Positions 1 to 11,467 of a stretch of 64,000 nucleotides of DNA are shown in pieces. A program made the position numbers and the translations under genes. Position 1 is the first letter of the stretch, and every line of letters begins with the position of its first letter. The stretch lies in NCBI RefSeq assembly GCF_018812025.1, contig NC_063054.1, positions 11,801,667 to 11,865,666 of the forward strand, given 5' to 3'. The notes under the pieces were generated by a model. The model had not been told where the DNA came from. It saw only the letters and a program-made list of their open reading frames with translations, and did no database searches. Source of the DNA: Megalobrama amblycephala (taxonomy: Eukaryota > Chordata > Actinopteri > Cypriniformes > Xenocyprididae).

Positions 1-1024
1 TTTGAGATCACCCTCTTATTTTTACCTGATTTGCTTCAAACTTCATCAGTGTAATGTCAATACACAGCAGATGTAGACCTATGACAGGATTTTTGATATT
101 TGAAATATTGTTGCCATGGCAACAGGTCAAACTGTAATAATATTCTTGAGTGTTTTTGAGGCTCTTAACATGCTTCAAATTGCATGAAACTCGACACACA
201 CATCAATATTGTCAACCAGTAGACATGGACAAAGCCATAGAAATGGGCGTGGTGGAGGGGCTCAGTAGCGCCACCTTTTGACAAAAGTGGGGGGGTTAGT
301 TTTTCCTACAATCACCAAACTCGGTACACATATTGTTCTCATCAAGCCGGACAATTTTCTAATTTACATTCATTAGCTCCGACCAACAGGAAGTCAGCTA
401 TTTTGGTTTGAATGTTAATTTTTTGAAAAAACAGGCTATGAATTTTATACTACTGCTCCTACAGGGTTTATCCAATTTACACCAAACTTTTTTTAACTTG
501 TTGCTAACACATTGAAGTTGTTTAATTGCAAACGGATTTTGGATATCTCAAACGGTTTGGCCGTGGCGAGGCAACGAATTTATGGCAAGAAAAGGGAAAC
601 AAAGTGTTATAACTTCTGCATACATTAATTGATTTTGATGAAACTTCGGCTTAGTCTTCGTTGTACAAGGCTGATCACATGGATGTGACTATTGTGATTC
701 AAAGTAATAGCGCCACCAACTGGAAGCAGAAAATGTGTCACTTTCAGCATACATTGAGATCACCCTCTTATTTTTACCTGATTTGCTTCAAAATTCATCA
801 GAATAATGTTAAAACTTGGCACATGTAATCCTTTGAAAATGGGCAGGGAGGAGGGGCTCTATAGTGGCACCTTGTAGTGCAGTAAATGTGGAGTGAATTT
901 GACATAGTCCTTTGATGTTTAACCGTTTTAAGTGCCTATTGCCCGCTGTGCACAGTTGCCCTGAAGCCACCGGGGTGGCGGTGCCACCGGGCTTGGGCCC
1001 GCCATCGCTGCTCGCAGCTATATT
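1..1024 (-). repeat. Family A mosaic repeat, partial, inverted
   Basis: This is the reverse complement of the units found at 55863-64000. It runs off the left window edge and ends near 1022 with the complement of the unit start, where GCTGCGAGCAGC forms a 5-bp stem with a 2-base loop. It contains the X-box-like palindrome GTTGCCATGGCAAC at 110-123 and the 'cgccacc' blocks typical of the family. Short open frames here are incidental and I see no gene. Confidence 0.85.
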
Positions 1025-1499
1025 TTATTTTAAAATGCATTTTAATGTATTTTTGCCCAACCCTGTTCGTGAGACTCTATTAGTAATCACAGTTCACCCC
1101 GTCTCACCCAGAAAAAGCACACAAGTTGTGAGGAATCAAGATTAACAAAAATGCAACATGCAATACAATTCATGTACCTTCTTCTCTGAGGTTATCATGT
1201 TCACATCTGTCAACTGTCATTCTGACTGTCATCAGACAAATGCGGTGCGGTGATATTTGACTCAGTGAAAAAAGTACACAAATACTTTATTGGGATTTCT
1301 AGCAATTGTATAATAATGTATAGCAATTGTAAAACGTAATTTTAATTTTAGGGTGAACTATCCCTTTGATGTCCTCAGCACGATCCTCCTAAACAAAGGC
1401 TTCAATCATATATGGGCAGTTAGAGATAATCTTGTGCAGTTTGAGATTAGACACTGCAAGCATCTTGTGTACGAGGTTGATCACCTCTGCCTTCTGGGA
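1025..1499. other. Unassigned stretch with one transposon end
   Basis: No coding signal. The block gggtgaactatccctt at 1351-1366 resembles the terminal repeat of an abundant fish DNA transposon (from memory of the family), so 1060-1368 may be a degenerate copy. No partner terminus was identified. Confidence 0.35.
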
Positions 1500-1995
1500 A
1501 AACTAGGTTGCTGCTGGAAGAGGTGTTAGTGAGGCAAGCAGGGGGTGCTCACCCTGTGGTCTGTGTGGGTCCTAACACCCCAATATAGTGATGGGGACAC
1601 TATACTGTCAAAAAGCACCGTTCTTTGGACGAGACGTTAAACCAAGGTCCTGACTCTCTGTGGTTGTTAAAAATCCCAGGATGTCCTTCGAAAAGAGTAA
1701 GGGTGTAGCCTCGACATCCTGGCCACATTTGCCCATTGGCTTTTGTCCATCATGGCCTCCTAATCATCCGCATATACTGATTGGCTTCATCACTCTGTCT
1801 CCTTTCCACAAATAAGCTGGTGTGTGGTAGGCATTCTGGCGCAATATGGCTGCCGTCGCATCATCCAGGTGGATGCTGCACATTGGCGGGGGTTGAGGAG
1901 ATTCGCTTAAAAAAGAAAAAAAAAAAGAGCTCGGAAAAGTGCTATTTAAAATGTAGGGAATTATTATTGATTATTATCATTATTGTGAATAGCTG
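1500..1995 (+). repeat. SINE / L2-like 3' tail
   Basis: The segment has the sequence style of a common teleost SINE/L2-derived repeat: a conserved core (cccaggatgtccttcg, ctccttcatcactctgt-like blocks), a degenerate 'gaaaagtgctatttaaa' tail motif near 1936, and an ATT-rich microsatellite end (1960-1990). Assignment is from pattern memory and the 5' boundary is uncertain. Confidence 0.55.
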
Positions 1996-2230
1996 ATAAT
2001 GCATTACACTTTGTAAAAAAACTCGTGCTCCATCTTTGATCATTACTCCAATAATAAGACCGAAGCTGCATTAATCGACACATTTTTTGACAATATTGGA
2101 GCCACATCTAAATAGCAGAACTACAGAAACCGTTAGCAGGAGACATACAGACCAGGGTGTACATTACACAACATAACATACAAAACGTCTCGGTTACGTT
2201 ATGTAACCCTCGTTCCCTGAAGGAGGGAAC

Positions 2231-2408
2231 GGAGACGTACGTCAGTAGTGACCGACGAATCGGTATATCGCTAGAGAGCCCTATCAGCTTTGAGTGAACT
2301 AAAACAAGCCAATGGAATTGGCGTGCGATATTTGCATAATGCGCACCGCCTCCGACAGGTGTATATAAATAGGAAGCAGATGCAATCGCACTCTGTTTTT
2401 CGCTGAGG
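2231..2408 (+). repeat. DIRS left inverted terminal repeat
   Basis: Matches the reverse complement of 7054-7224 with few differences. Contains a TATA-like tatataaata near 2362, so each terminus may carry a promoter pointing inward. The outer 45 bases (2187-2233) are not shared with the right end and are internally self-complementary (gttccct...agggaac). Confidence 0.85.
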
Positions 2409-2458
2409 AGACAACTGGTGTCCGCACAACAGCGAGGGTACAGAAACTGTGACGGGAT

Positions 2459-2558
2459 GTACGTCTCCGTTCCCTCCTTCAGGTTACATACGTAACCGAG
2501 ACGTTCCCTTTCAGTCGGTCACGTTCGACGTATGTCAGTAGTGACCAACGAATTGGGA
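2459..2558. repeat. DIRS internal complementary region
   Basis: Bases 2459-2502 are the complement of the left outer end (2187-2233). Bases 2503-2558 are the complement of the right outer end (about 7195-7248). They abut at 2502/2503, which fixes the element ends at 2187 and 7248. In DIRS elements this block is thought to act as a splint for closing a circular intermediate. Confidence 0.85.
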
Positions 2559-3199
2559 TCCCAAATAAAGCGCCACAGTTACGAAACCCCTTCCAGTGCC
2601 CAACGCAAGCTCTAGCCACCCGTCGCACCAATTGGGAACGGTGAAGGGGGCGAGCTTACGCCGAGAGAGTCTACTGCTGTTCCGACATACCCACTAAGTA
2701 AACTAGACTACACTGGGAAAGCGAACCCATAGGGGACGCTGCGGAGGCCACTACCTACCCAATGGGGGAGGAGTTTACGTGGAGAATACACATATGGACT
2801 GGCCCATGGGGCAGTACGCATATGGAGTCCCTGGGATGGCTCCACCTGGGTAGGGGGAGACTCATCTGACAGGTGACAGCAGAGCTGGCTCTGCTAAGGG
2901 AAAGACATGGGCTCACCGTAGGGAGTTAGACCGTGGACAATTACACATATGGGACCGCTCACGTAGAGGAGTCACAACATATGGAACCCATCCAACAGAC
3001 AACGTCAGTGACGGATGTTGGCCTGGCATCAGACACTCCGCAATGTCCGAGCCGAAGGGGGAGGCGGAGAAACTCGACAGGGTTCGCCAAGTGGGGAACA
3101 CGACTGGAGTCAATAGATGCACGTATCCGGCCCAGGGGGCGGGAATGGCATTGCAAGCCGACACTTAGAGCCGACACTTAGGGTTCAATGCGTCTACCG

Positions 3200-4300
3200 G
3201 CTAGTGGAAGCGAGTACACGGGAAGATACCGGCTCTACATGTAGGCTATAGAATCTAGCGAACGTGTTAGGTGTTGCCCAGCCTGCAGCTCTACAGATAT
3301 CTGTAGGCGCCATGAGCCAATGCCCAGGAAGAGGCCACTCCTCTGGTGGAGTGGGCTCTCAACCCAAGCGGACAAGGCACACCTTGGGATTCGTACGCCA
3401 AGGCGATGGCAGCCACTATCCAGTGGGCCATCCTCTGCTTGGAGACAGCCTTTCCCTTCTGCTGGCCTCCGTAACAGACGAAGAGCTGATCTGAGGTCCT
3501 GAAGCTTCGCGTTCTGTCCACGTACACACGCAGAGCGCGGACAGGACAGAGCAAAGCTAGTGCTGGGTCTGCCTCCTCCGAGGGCAGCGCTTGCAGGTTC
3601 ACTACCTGATCTCTGAAGGGAGTGGTAGGAACCTTTGGCACATATCTGGGCCGGGGTCTCAGGATGACTTGAGAGTCACCGGGCCCGAGTTCTAGGCACA
3701 ATTCGTCGACCGAAAATGCGTGCAGATCCCCTACCCTCTTAAGAGAAGCCAATGCAACCAGGAGGACGGTCTTGAGAGACAGTACTTTTAACTCGACTGA
3801 TTGCAGAGGTTCGAAGGGATGACCCCGGAGATATGTAAGAACCAGGGTCAGATCCCAAGAGGGTATGGAGGAAGGGCGAGAAGGATTCAGTCTCCTCGCC
3901 CCCCTCAGGAATCTGATGATCAGATCGTGTTTCCCCAGGGACTTACCCTCAACTGCATGGTGATGTGCAGTGATAGCGGCAACATACATCTTGAGGGTGG
4001 AGGGAGACAGCCTTCGCTCCAAGCCCTGTTGCAGGAAGGAAAGCACAGACCTGACCAAGCATGATCAGGGGTCCTCTCGGCGAGAGGAGCACCATTCAAT
4101 GAATAGGTTCCACTTCAGCGCGTAGAGGCTCCTCGTGGAAGGAGCTCTAGCGGAAGTGATGGTGTCTACGACCGCTTGCAGGAGATCACTCAGAACCTCC
4201 GCATCCCGTCCAGGGACCACATGTGGAGGTTCCACAGGTCGGGACGCGGGTGCCATAGGGTGCCCCGTCTCTGAGTCAGGAGGTCCTTCCTCAGAGGAAT
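3200..4300 (-). pseudogene. DIRS tyrosine recombinase, broken
   Basis: Encodes a YR of the phage-integrase fold, which in DIRS elements inserts a circular DNA copy instead of a DDE integrase. Visible parts: an N-terminal SAM-like domain beginning at APSTRSLYALKW, the helix SPSTLKMYVAAITAHH, the arm with the first arginine around LKRVGDLHAFS, and the HxxR box in RAHSTRGVASSWA. An in-frame TGA at 4065-4067 interrupts the first domain. A frameshift near 3305 separates the HxxR box from the segment ATPNTFARFYSLHVEP, which carries the likely catalytic tyrosine in the next frame. The start overlaps the end of the RNase H frame, as is usual in DIRS. Not functional. Confidence 0.85.
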
Positions 4301-5142
4301 CGACCAAGGAGGGGCTGTCGTGAGGAGCATCAGGTCCGAAAACCAGGTCCGAGTGGGCCAATACGGAGCCACTAACAAGACCTGCTCCTCGTCCTCCCTG
4401 ACCTTGCACAGGAGCTGTGCGAGAAGTCTCACTGGGGGAAACGCATATTTGCGCAGATCCCGGGGCCAGCTGTGTGCCAGGGCATCCGTGCCGAGCGTGC
4501 CGCCGGTCAGGGAATAGAACCACTGGCAGTGGGCAGTTTCTGGGGAGGCAAACAGGTATACCTGGGCCTCGCCGAAGTGCTGCCAGATCAGCTGGACCAC
4601 CTGGGGATGGAGCCGCCACTCGCCTGCAAGTGGAGGCTGCCGTGAGAGCTCGTCGGCTGCACGGTTGAGCACACCTGGGACATGAATGGTACGAAGCGAC
4701 CTCAGATGCTTCTGACTCCATAGCAAGAGATGGCGGGCGAGTTGCGACATGCGACGGGAGCGTAGACCACCTTGATGGTTGATGTACGCAACGGCCGCAG
4801 TGCTGTCCTAGCAGACCAGTACGTGCTTGTCTGACAGCAGCTCCTTGAAGCGGCCCAGTGCAAGACATACTGCTAGCAACTCCAAAGAACCGACACTGCA
4901 TGCCCGTTGTACGTGGCCCCCCATCCGGTGGCAGAGGCATCTGTGGAGACCACAGTGTGCCTGGACACCTGTTCCAGGGGCACTCCTGCCCGCAGGAACA
5001 AGGGGTCCGACCACGGGATGAGGGTGCGATGGCAGCTTGGTGTCACGGGAACACGGAGCGTACCACGCTGCCACGCCCATCTCGGGACCCGGCCGCGGAG
5101 CCAGTGTTGAAGTGGCAGGGCCTCGCACATTGACAGCCGCAA
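4190..5142 (-). pseudogene. DIRS RT/RNase H C-terminal part, broken
   Basis: Covers the end of a DIRS reverse transcriptase and its RNase H. Seen are a connection segment (RGRVPRWAWQRGTLRVPVT), the first RNase H aspartate in VVSTDASATGWGA, a glutamate helix (SLELLAVCLAL), a second aspartate in DSTAAVAYINHQGG, and a long C-terminal tail ending at 4190. A one-base shift near 4885 separates the first two blocks, and a TAG at about 4808 precedes the second aspartate block. The polymerase palm with its DD motif was not found upstream, where 5143-5440 is diverged or deleted. Role if intact: copying element RNA and removing the RNA strand. Confidence 0.8.
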
Positions 5143-5441
5143 GCAGAGTACGGGGACCCGACTCGGACGGCATGGTTGCGACCCGGAGTGTGGTCAGACT
5201 CTGCGAGGTAGCAGTGTGAATGGGAGACGGCACATGGGGTGCGGCCTGAACCATCACACTGGAACCTGTGAGAGAGGGCTGAGAGTGGCAAGGCGGGGCC
5301 TTGCACACTACCAGCCACACCCTCTTGGGACCTGGAGGATCAGATAACAGTTCTATTTCGTGGGTACCGCTGGACTCCAGAGAGCCAGTGGCGGAACAGA
5401 CCAGAATTCTCCACCCAGCCCTCCTCCGGGGAAAGAACTGT

Positions 5442-5663
5442 TTACTTCAGCTTCATGTCGCCATATCCCCAGGACCGCCTCCCGCTAACCAACTGGGTTG
5501 TCTGCGGGCGAAGCGGGCTGAGTTTTAGGCCAGCTTGTGAGATGAGCGCATCGAGAAAGTGTACTTTGACGATGACACATCCCAGCAAGACTAGCCAGGG
5601 GTGTTTCCGGACCACCACGGTGGACATTGTCTGGCCAGGGGCCTGCGCTATGACTTGCATCAT
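5442..5663 (-). pseudogene. DIRS gag-like remnant
   Basis: A 73-codon frame whose N-terminal half (around TMSTVVVRKHPWLVLLG and DALISQAGL) resembles the C-terminal part of DIRS gag proteins as I remember them. Position upstream of the RNase H remnant on the minus strand fits gag. No zinc knuckle is visible. Short and uncertain. Confidence 0.5.
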
Positions 5664-7053
5664 GCGTAGCTCAACCCTGACTCAGAACTACCCACATGCA
5701 ATGAGTGCTTTGGCCTACCACGGACTTGCCGGGGGCCAAGACCCATGCAGGGCAGAGGTGGTGAGCCCGTAGCACTGCCACCCCACCCTAAAGGGTAGTG
5801 AGAGAGAAAAAACTTGTAATGCAGATTATGGCCCTTTTGGCGTTCCATATTTGACACCAAAAGAGGCTACAAACTGCCAAGTTTTTCCATGCACGTCCAG
5901 GCTAAAGACAGGGGGCGGGGCAAGGCAAGTACACGTCGCACGACGCCCCCAGGGGCCCGGGAAAACATGGTTGTCAAGTCTGAATCTGATTCAGCATGAG
6001 CACATCACAACTGTGGGATGCTCAGCATCATCTTCATTTTCAGAGCCCAACAATACTCTCTCCAATGTAGCAGTCGACATCTGACCTGACTAAGACGCTA
6101 GGTCCCTCATGAGAAGGACCAGCAATCCATGCAGAAGCTACCAGCCATGTTGGACAGTGAACGTGGCCGTCCAACTGGACGACACACAGCGCACTGGGCG
6201 CCAACGTGGCCATGTTGTATTAAACATGAACCACCCACGGACATAGTCACAACATGTTTGCAATGCACTAGAGGAGTGGGGGGCCCACGGAGAATGGCTC
6301 GGCGGGTATTGCCCCACTGTGATCCTCTGGTCACCCAGGCTTATTAACCAAAGTAGTATTTTTCTGATTCAGAAAAATAAACTAGATCAGGGAATAAGTG
6401 AGGGGACTCCACCTCATTAAAGGCGCTCGAGTCTCGACCGTGCATCTAGAGCGCCAGACAACGTGCTGGGTTGCCATGGCAACGCGCGCAGTCAGCCGGC
6501 AGCTCGACGGCACATGGCGCGCTGAACGCTCAAGCCCTTACGAGAAAGGCAAGACAAACAACACGCTGACGTGGGCATATTCTCATAAGAGAATATGAAC
6601 CACCCACAAACACAGTCTCAGCACGCTAAACAGACATGAGAGAAAGTGATTGTGGCCGTCAGTGAGGATAGGAAACGACCGCCTCCAGAAATGCACAGAC
6701 AGAATGACGTCTTGAAAAAGACGCAGTGTCTGTTTGTGAAGCTCTTTTAGAAGGGGAAGAGTCAGCTCTCTCGTGCTGAAGCACACAGGGAGTGACGCGA
6801 TGTGTTCAGGGTACACCACTCACCGAACACACTGGGAGGAACCGGCCCAAATCGCAACAGACAACTGCGTTTTATATGGGAATTCAGTTGCTGTTAAAAC
6901 AGCAGTTGAGAGCTTAAGCTCAGGCTCCCCGGGAAGCTTGCGACCTCGCTGTTGTGCCTTAACACCAACACAAACAGACGCTGAATCTTCGAGAAGGCTG
7001 TTTAATTTCACTCTTGTGAAGTCTGAAAGCTGGACACCAACTGTTGGCTCCGA
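5664..7053 (-). other. DIRS 5' region, decayed
   Basis: About 1.4 kb between the gag-like remnant and the right inverted repeat, where leader and gag N-terminus should lie. Only short frames in all directions, so no coding assignment is made. A perfect X-box-like palindrome GTTGCCATGGCAAC sits at 6470-6483. Confidence 0.5.
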
Positions 7054-7224
7054 AGCGAAAGACAGAGTGCGATTGCATCTGCTTCCTATTTATATACACC
7101 TGTCGGAGGCGGTGCGCATTATGCAAATATTGCACGCCAATTCCATTGGCTTGTTCTAGTTCACTCGAAGCTGATAGGGCTCTCTAGCGATATCCCGATT
7201 CATCGGTCACTACTGACGTACGTC
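7054..7224 (-). repeat. DIRS right inverted terminal repeat
   Basis: Inverted match of 2231-2408. It carries the minus-strand TATA-like tatataaata around 7086-7095, correctly placed to drive the minus-strand genes. The outer end to 7248 reads ccgactgaaagggaac and recurs complemented in the internal region. Confidence 0.85.
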
Positions 7225-7248
7225 GAACATGACCGACTGAAAGGGAAC

Positions 7249-7678
7249 TACGAATTTTGAACGATCACTAGAAACATCAATTATTAATCATACTTACAGG
7301 TTGAGATTCAGAGGAGGAAGCTGGTCCAAATAAACTGGGCATTGATCCATATTTTAAGACCAAGCATTTAATGAATCCTGCGTTAAACTCCCAGAGGTTC
7401 GAGAAGCAGTCGTAAAATGACGGGAACACAATGAAGATTGTACTGCTGTGGTATTGTTGAAAAAACTAATTTTCTCTGGCGTCTGCGCGCAACAATAAGT
7501 GGGCAGGCGACATGCTAATGTTTCATTGTGATGTTCCAATGAAACGGCTTGGGATTCATTTTACAAATGACTTGTTTAATTGACTCTGAGTTGACTCTTA
7601 CTTTTGAGAGACAATAACTTTATATATGGTGCACTTTCAGATTTAAAACTTTACAGGATGTTTTCATTCACTTAAAGC
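7249..7678. other. Unassigned spacer
   Basis: About 430 bases with no gene or recognised repeat. Only short chance frames. Confidence 0.5.
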
Positions 7679-8220
7679 TACACTACCATTCAAAAGTTTG
7701 GAAACATTACTATTTTTAATGTTTTTGAAAAAAGTCTCTTCTACTCATCAAGCCTGCATTTATTTGATCAAAAATACAGAAAAAAAAAACAGTTAATATT
7801 GTGAAATATTATTACAATTTAAAATAATGGTTTTCTATTTTAATATACTTTAAAATATATTTTTTTTCTGTAATGCAAAGCTGAATTTTCATCACCCATT
7901 ACTCAAGTCTTTTGTGTCACATAATCCTTCAGAAATCATTCTAATATGCTGATTTGATACTCAGTTATTATCAATGTTGAAAACAGTTGTGTTGCTTAAT
8001 ATTTTTTGGAAACTGTGATGCTTTTTTTCAGGATTCATTGATGAATAAATAGTCAAAAAGAACAGCATTTATTCAAAATAGAAATATTTTCTAACAATAT
8101 AAATCTTTACTATCACTTTTTATCAATTTAACACATCCATGCTAAAAAAGTATTAATTTCTTCCAAAAAGAAAGAAAGAAAGAAAAAAATACTGACACCA
8201 AACTTTTGAACAGTAGTGTA
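7679..8220 (+). mobile_element. Non-autonomous DNA transposon, full length
   Basis: A 542-bp element beginning tacactaccattcaaaag and ending cttttgaacagtagtgta, giving imperfect terminal inverted repeats with TA at both edges. The interior is AT-rich and non-coding. It matches, by memory, an abundant cyprinid repeat. The TA flanks would suit a Tc1/mariner-type element but the superfamily is not proven. Confidence 0.7.
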
Positions 8221-8611
8221 TATTGTTACGAAAGATTTAATTTAAATAAATGCTGCTCTTTTTTTTTTTTTTTTTTTACTTTTTAGTCATCAAAGAAACC
8301 TGAAAAAAAAAAGTATCATGTTATAAAAAAATATTAAGCAGCACAACAATTGTAAAAAATCAGCATATTAGAATGATTTCTGAAGGATCATGTGGCACTG
8401 AAGACTGGATTTAATGATGCTGAAAATTCAGCTTTGATTACAGGAATAAATTATATTTTAAAGTATATTATAATAGAAAATCATTATTTTAAATTGTAAT
8501 AATATTTTACAATATTACTGTTTTTTTCTGTATTTTTGATCAAATAAATTCAGGCTTGATGAGTAGAAGGGACTTCTTTCAAAAACATTCGAAATGGAAT
8601 GGTAGTGTTAC
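8221..8611 (-). mobile_element. Second copy of the same DNA transposon, truncated
   Basis: Bases 8325-8611 are the inverted counterpart of 7681-7965 (blocks cagcatattagaatgatttc, tttgatcaaataaa, aggcttgatgagtagaag) and end in ggaatggtagtg. The inner end is lost in a T-rich run at 8258-8277. Abutting inverted copies could extrude as a cruciform. Confidence 0.65.
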
Positions 8612-9282
8612 ACACTACATAAAAGGTCATTTTCAAAAATCCATAATAGAGGCACTTTAAATAGGGGGTGCAATTTCTGCCTGCTCATCTTTTAGCAAGT
8701 TATCCATAAAGTACAAAAATGTGCTTTCATTTGTGATTGCTTGTTCAGAGTGTGTTGCAGCATGAGAAAACCCAGTAACACTTTAGAATAATGGTCCGCT
8801 ATTAATAAGTAACTGTGCAGGAAGTAATGCAGGACTAATGAGTAGTACTACATTAACACTTCAGCTACTACTATTAACTAATATAGAAACAAGTAGTTCT
8901 TCACTAGTAGTTCTTGAAGATTGTCCTTTTTTACTCTCAACGTGGTCATAAAATGCATCACTAATTACTCAAGTACCTAGTCATTCTTCAAGAACTACTG
9001 GTGATCTGGACCATTATTTTAAACTGAAAAAGATGTTTTTCACTTTAAAATAGTGGTCCTGATCACTAGTAGTTCCTGCATAGTGACTAGGTAACACTTG
9101 AGTAATTAATGATGCATTTTATGATTATATTCAGAATAAAAATGATGACTGATTATGTCTCAGACACACAATAATGTTCTTTACAATTTGTCCGTAGTTA
9201 ATAGTTATTAATGATGGTAATCTCATTAGGTAATTGTTGATTAGCTAATAAGGAACTATTTTCTAAATTTGATATTACTTAC

Positions 9283-9563
9283 TGTCACAGTACCCTTGTT
9301 TCCCTGGACTTCAATTCCCAAGATCCTCCTGTTCTCCACACCTGCACTCACTTCCCTCGTCAGCTCCTCATCAGCACTCATCACCTGCACCTGGACTCTA
9401 TTGTTAGCACTCCTATATAATGCACTCACTCCCTGCACTCCTTGTCCGTTCTCTGTTTATGTTAAGTGTATGTTTGGTTACTCCTTGCCCGTGTTGATTA
9501 AAGTATTGTCTATAACTGTGGAAATCCGTATCTGCCTCATCTCTACACCACCATACCGTAACA
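9283..9563 (+). repeat. 5' LTR (281 bp)
   Basis: Begins tgtcacagtacc and ends accgtaaca. TATA-like tatataa at 9413-9419. Identical by eye to 11879-12159. Confidence 0.92.
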
Positions 9564-10078
9564 GAAGAACGGACCCAAGAACGACTGGATTTCCACAAAA
9601 AAAAAAAAAAAAAGATGGAGACTTTCCCTGGCTTCCTGGCTCGTGCTCCTCCTATGCCTCTCATCCATCTGTCGGCCGGCGATCGCCTCATCGGGCTCCT
9701 GCAGGTTGGTCGTTCGCTGGAGAGGTATGTGGAGGAGTTCGTTGAGCTCGCTTATGTGTCTGACTGGCCTGAAGCAGTTTTGATCTCCCTGTTTCTGGAT
9801 GGACTAGATGATGACACCATCCGTTTTAGTGAACCCGATTATCGTTTCTCCTTAAGCGAAACCATAAATACCATTTTGTGGTTAAATGATTCCAAATTCA
9901 TCGTTGATTGGGTTCAGGATGGGTGTCTGTCTCTAGTCCATCCAGAGACACGGTTGGCCGGGCCAGTCGGTCAACCTCCGGCTTCCTCCGCATACCCTCC
10001 AGCGAACTCCCTGCCTGCCCCATGCTGGACCCACATTCCTCTACTGGGCCCAGTAAGCGGAGGAGGAGGAAGAAAGCG

Positions 10079-10200
10079 GCTCCAGTCTCTCCAGAGCCCG
10101 CTCCAGTCTCTCCAGAGCCCGCTCCAGTCTCTCCAGAGCCCGCTCCAGTCTCTCCAGAGCCCGCTCCAGTCTCTCCAGAGCCCGCTCCAGTCCCCACAGA
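10079..10200 (+). repeat. 21-bp tandem repeat (APVSPEP)
   Basis: Five near-perfect 21-base units encoding APVSPEP, then a degenerate APVPTEP unit. First of four minisatellites in the gag-like frame. Confidence 0.9.
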
Positions 10201-10336
10201 GCCAGCTCCAGTGCCTGTGGGGATTTTAATTGTATTTGAGGGGATGAACGAGCCCGCTCCAGCCCTTTCCGAGCCTGCAGCTCCAACCCTGTGCGAGCCA
10301 CCAAGTGAGGTGGCCTGGCTTATAGACTTTTGGACA

Positions 10337-10697
10337 GAGCCAAGTTCTCCAGTCTCCGCCGAGCCAAGTTCTCCAGTCTCCGCCGAGCCAAGTTCTCCAG
10401 TCTCCGCAGAGCCAAGTTCTCCAGTCTCCGCAGAGCCAAGTTCTCCAGTCTCCGCAGAGCCAAGTTCTCCAGTCTCCGCAGAGCCAAGTTCTCCAGTCTC
10501 CGCAGAGCCAAGTTCTCCAGTCTCCGCAGAGCCAAGTTCTCCAGTCTCCGCAGAGCCAAGTTCTCCAGTCTCCGCAGAGCCAAGTTCTCCAGTCTCCGCA
10601 GAGCCAAGTTCTCCAGTCTCCGCAGAGCCAAGTTCTCCAGTCTCCGCAGAGCCAAGTTCTCCAGTCTCCGCAGAGCCAAGTTCTCCAGTCTCCGCCG
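10337..10697 (+). repeat. 24-bp tandem repeat, 15 copies (EPSSPVSA)
   Basis: Fifteen 24-base units, nearly identical; the first two units differ from most others at one base (gccgag versus gcagag). Units being a multiple of three, all frames stay open, which produces long shadow frames on both strands. Confidence 0.93.
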
Positions 10698-10969
10698 CCG
10701 AGCAAGCAGCGCCAGTCTCCGCCGCCGAGCAAGCAGCGCCAGTCTCCGCCTCCGAGCAAGCAGCGCCAGTCTCCGCCTCCGAGCAAGCAGCGCCAGTCTC
10801 CGCCTCCGAGCAAGCAGCGCCAGTCTCCGCCTCCGAGCAAGCAGCGCCAGTCTCCGCCGCCGAGCAAGCAGCGCCAGTCTCCGCCGCCGAGCAAGCAGCG
10901 CCAGTCTCCGCCGCCGAGCAAGCAGCGCCAGTCTCCGCCGCCGAGCAAGCAGCGCCAGTCTCCGCCGCC
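10698..10969 (+). repeat. 27-bp tandem repeat, 10 copies (EQAAPVSAA/S)
   Basis: Ten 27-base units. Units 3-6 carry SEQ where the others carry AEQ, so the array has an internal block structure suggesting expansion of a sub-block. Continues into two degenerate EPSAPAA units. Confidence 0.92.
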
Positions 10970-11467
10970 GAGCCCTCAGCTCCAGCCGCCGCCGAGCCCT
11001 CTGCTCCAATTATGAACTTTGCAAAGACTATTTTCCCTCCCTGCCTCCCTCTCCCGCCTCCTCCCACTAATGTACTCACTGCACCTCCACCTCAAGCCCC
11101 TTCGCCCAGATCTCCACCTCAGACCTCTGGGCGATTACCTTCACCCTGGCTCCAACCTCCCTCGTCTCCACCGTTGTCCATCAGTCCTCCAGCCTCACAA
11201 GTCTCCATCCTGCCCCGTTCACACCTTGGTCCCTCGTCAGCCTGCCCTCCCCTCTGGACTGCACTCCTCCGTCTCCGCTCCGTCCCTCCGTCCCTCGTTT
11301 CCAGTTGGCTTCCTCACTCCCCTGGTGTTCACTCTGTTGTCTGTCGTCTGTGTTCAACTGCGGCCTTCTGGAGCCCCGGCTGCGCTTCGGTCGGTGGAGC
11401 CGCTGGTTCCGCCATCTCCCGCCGGTCCTTCAGCGCCGCCTGGGCTCGGCGACAATTCGGCTTCGGC

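Larger units (their letters stand above)
2187..7248 (-). mobile_element. DIRS-type tyrosine-recombinase retrotransposon, defective
   Basis: A 5.06-kb element read on the minus strand. Remnants appear in order gag-like (5442-5663), RNase H end of the RT protein (4190-5142) and tyrosine recombinase (about 3200-4300). It is bounded by long inverted repeats (2231-2408 and 7054-7224). The outermost bases of the two ends differ, but both are present, complemented and joined, in an internal block at 2459-2558. Inverted termini plus such an internal complementary region and a YR instead of an integrase define the DIRS order. No target duplication is expected or seen. The catalytic RT core appears deleted, so the copy could not move by itself. 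Confidence 0.9.

Noticed and set aside
912..1145. 77-codon frame near the left edge
   Set aside because: It is the antisense of the family A unit start and recurs in other units as shadow frames.
2933..3181. Overlapping short frames in the DIRS 3' region as genes
   Set aside because: They lie antisense or out of frame beyond the recombinase end and show no domain.
10337..10969. CRISPR-like array
   Set aside because: Units are directly adjacent with no unique spacers, coding in character and inside a vertebrate retrotransposon.
10226..11009. Long open frames on both strands across the repeat arrays (up to 393 codons on the minus strand)
   Set aside because: Repeat units of 24 and 27 bases keep every frame open. 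Only the plus-strand reading is linked to a gag-like start, an LTR and a polypurine tract.
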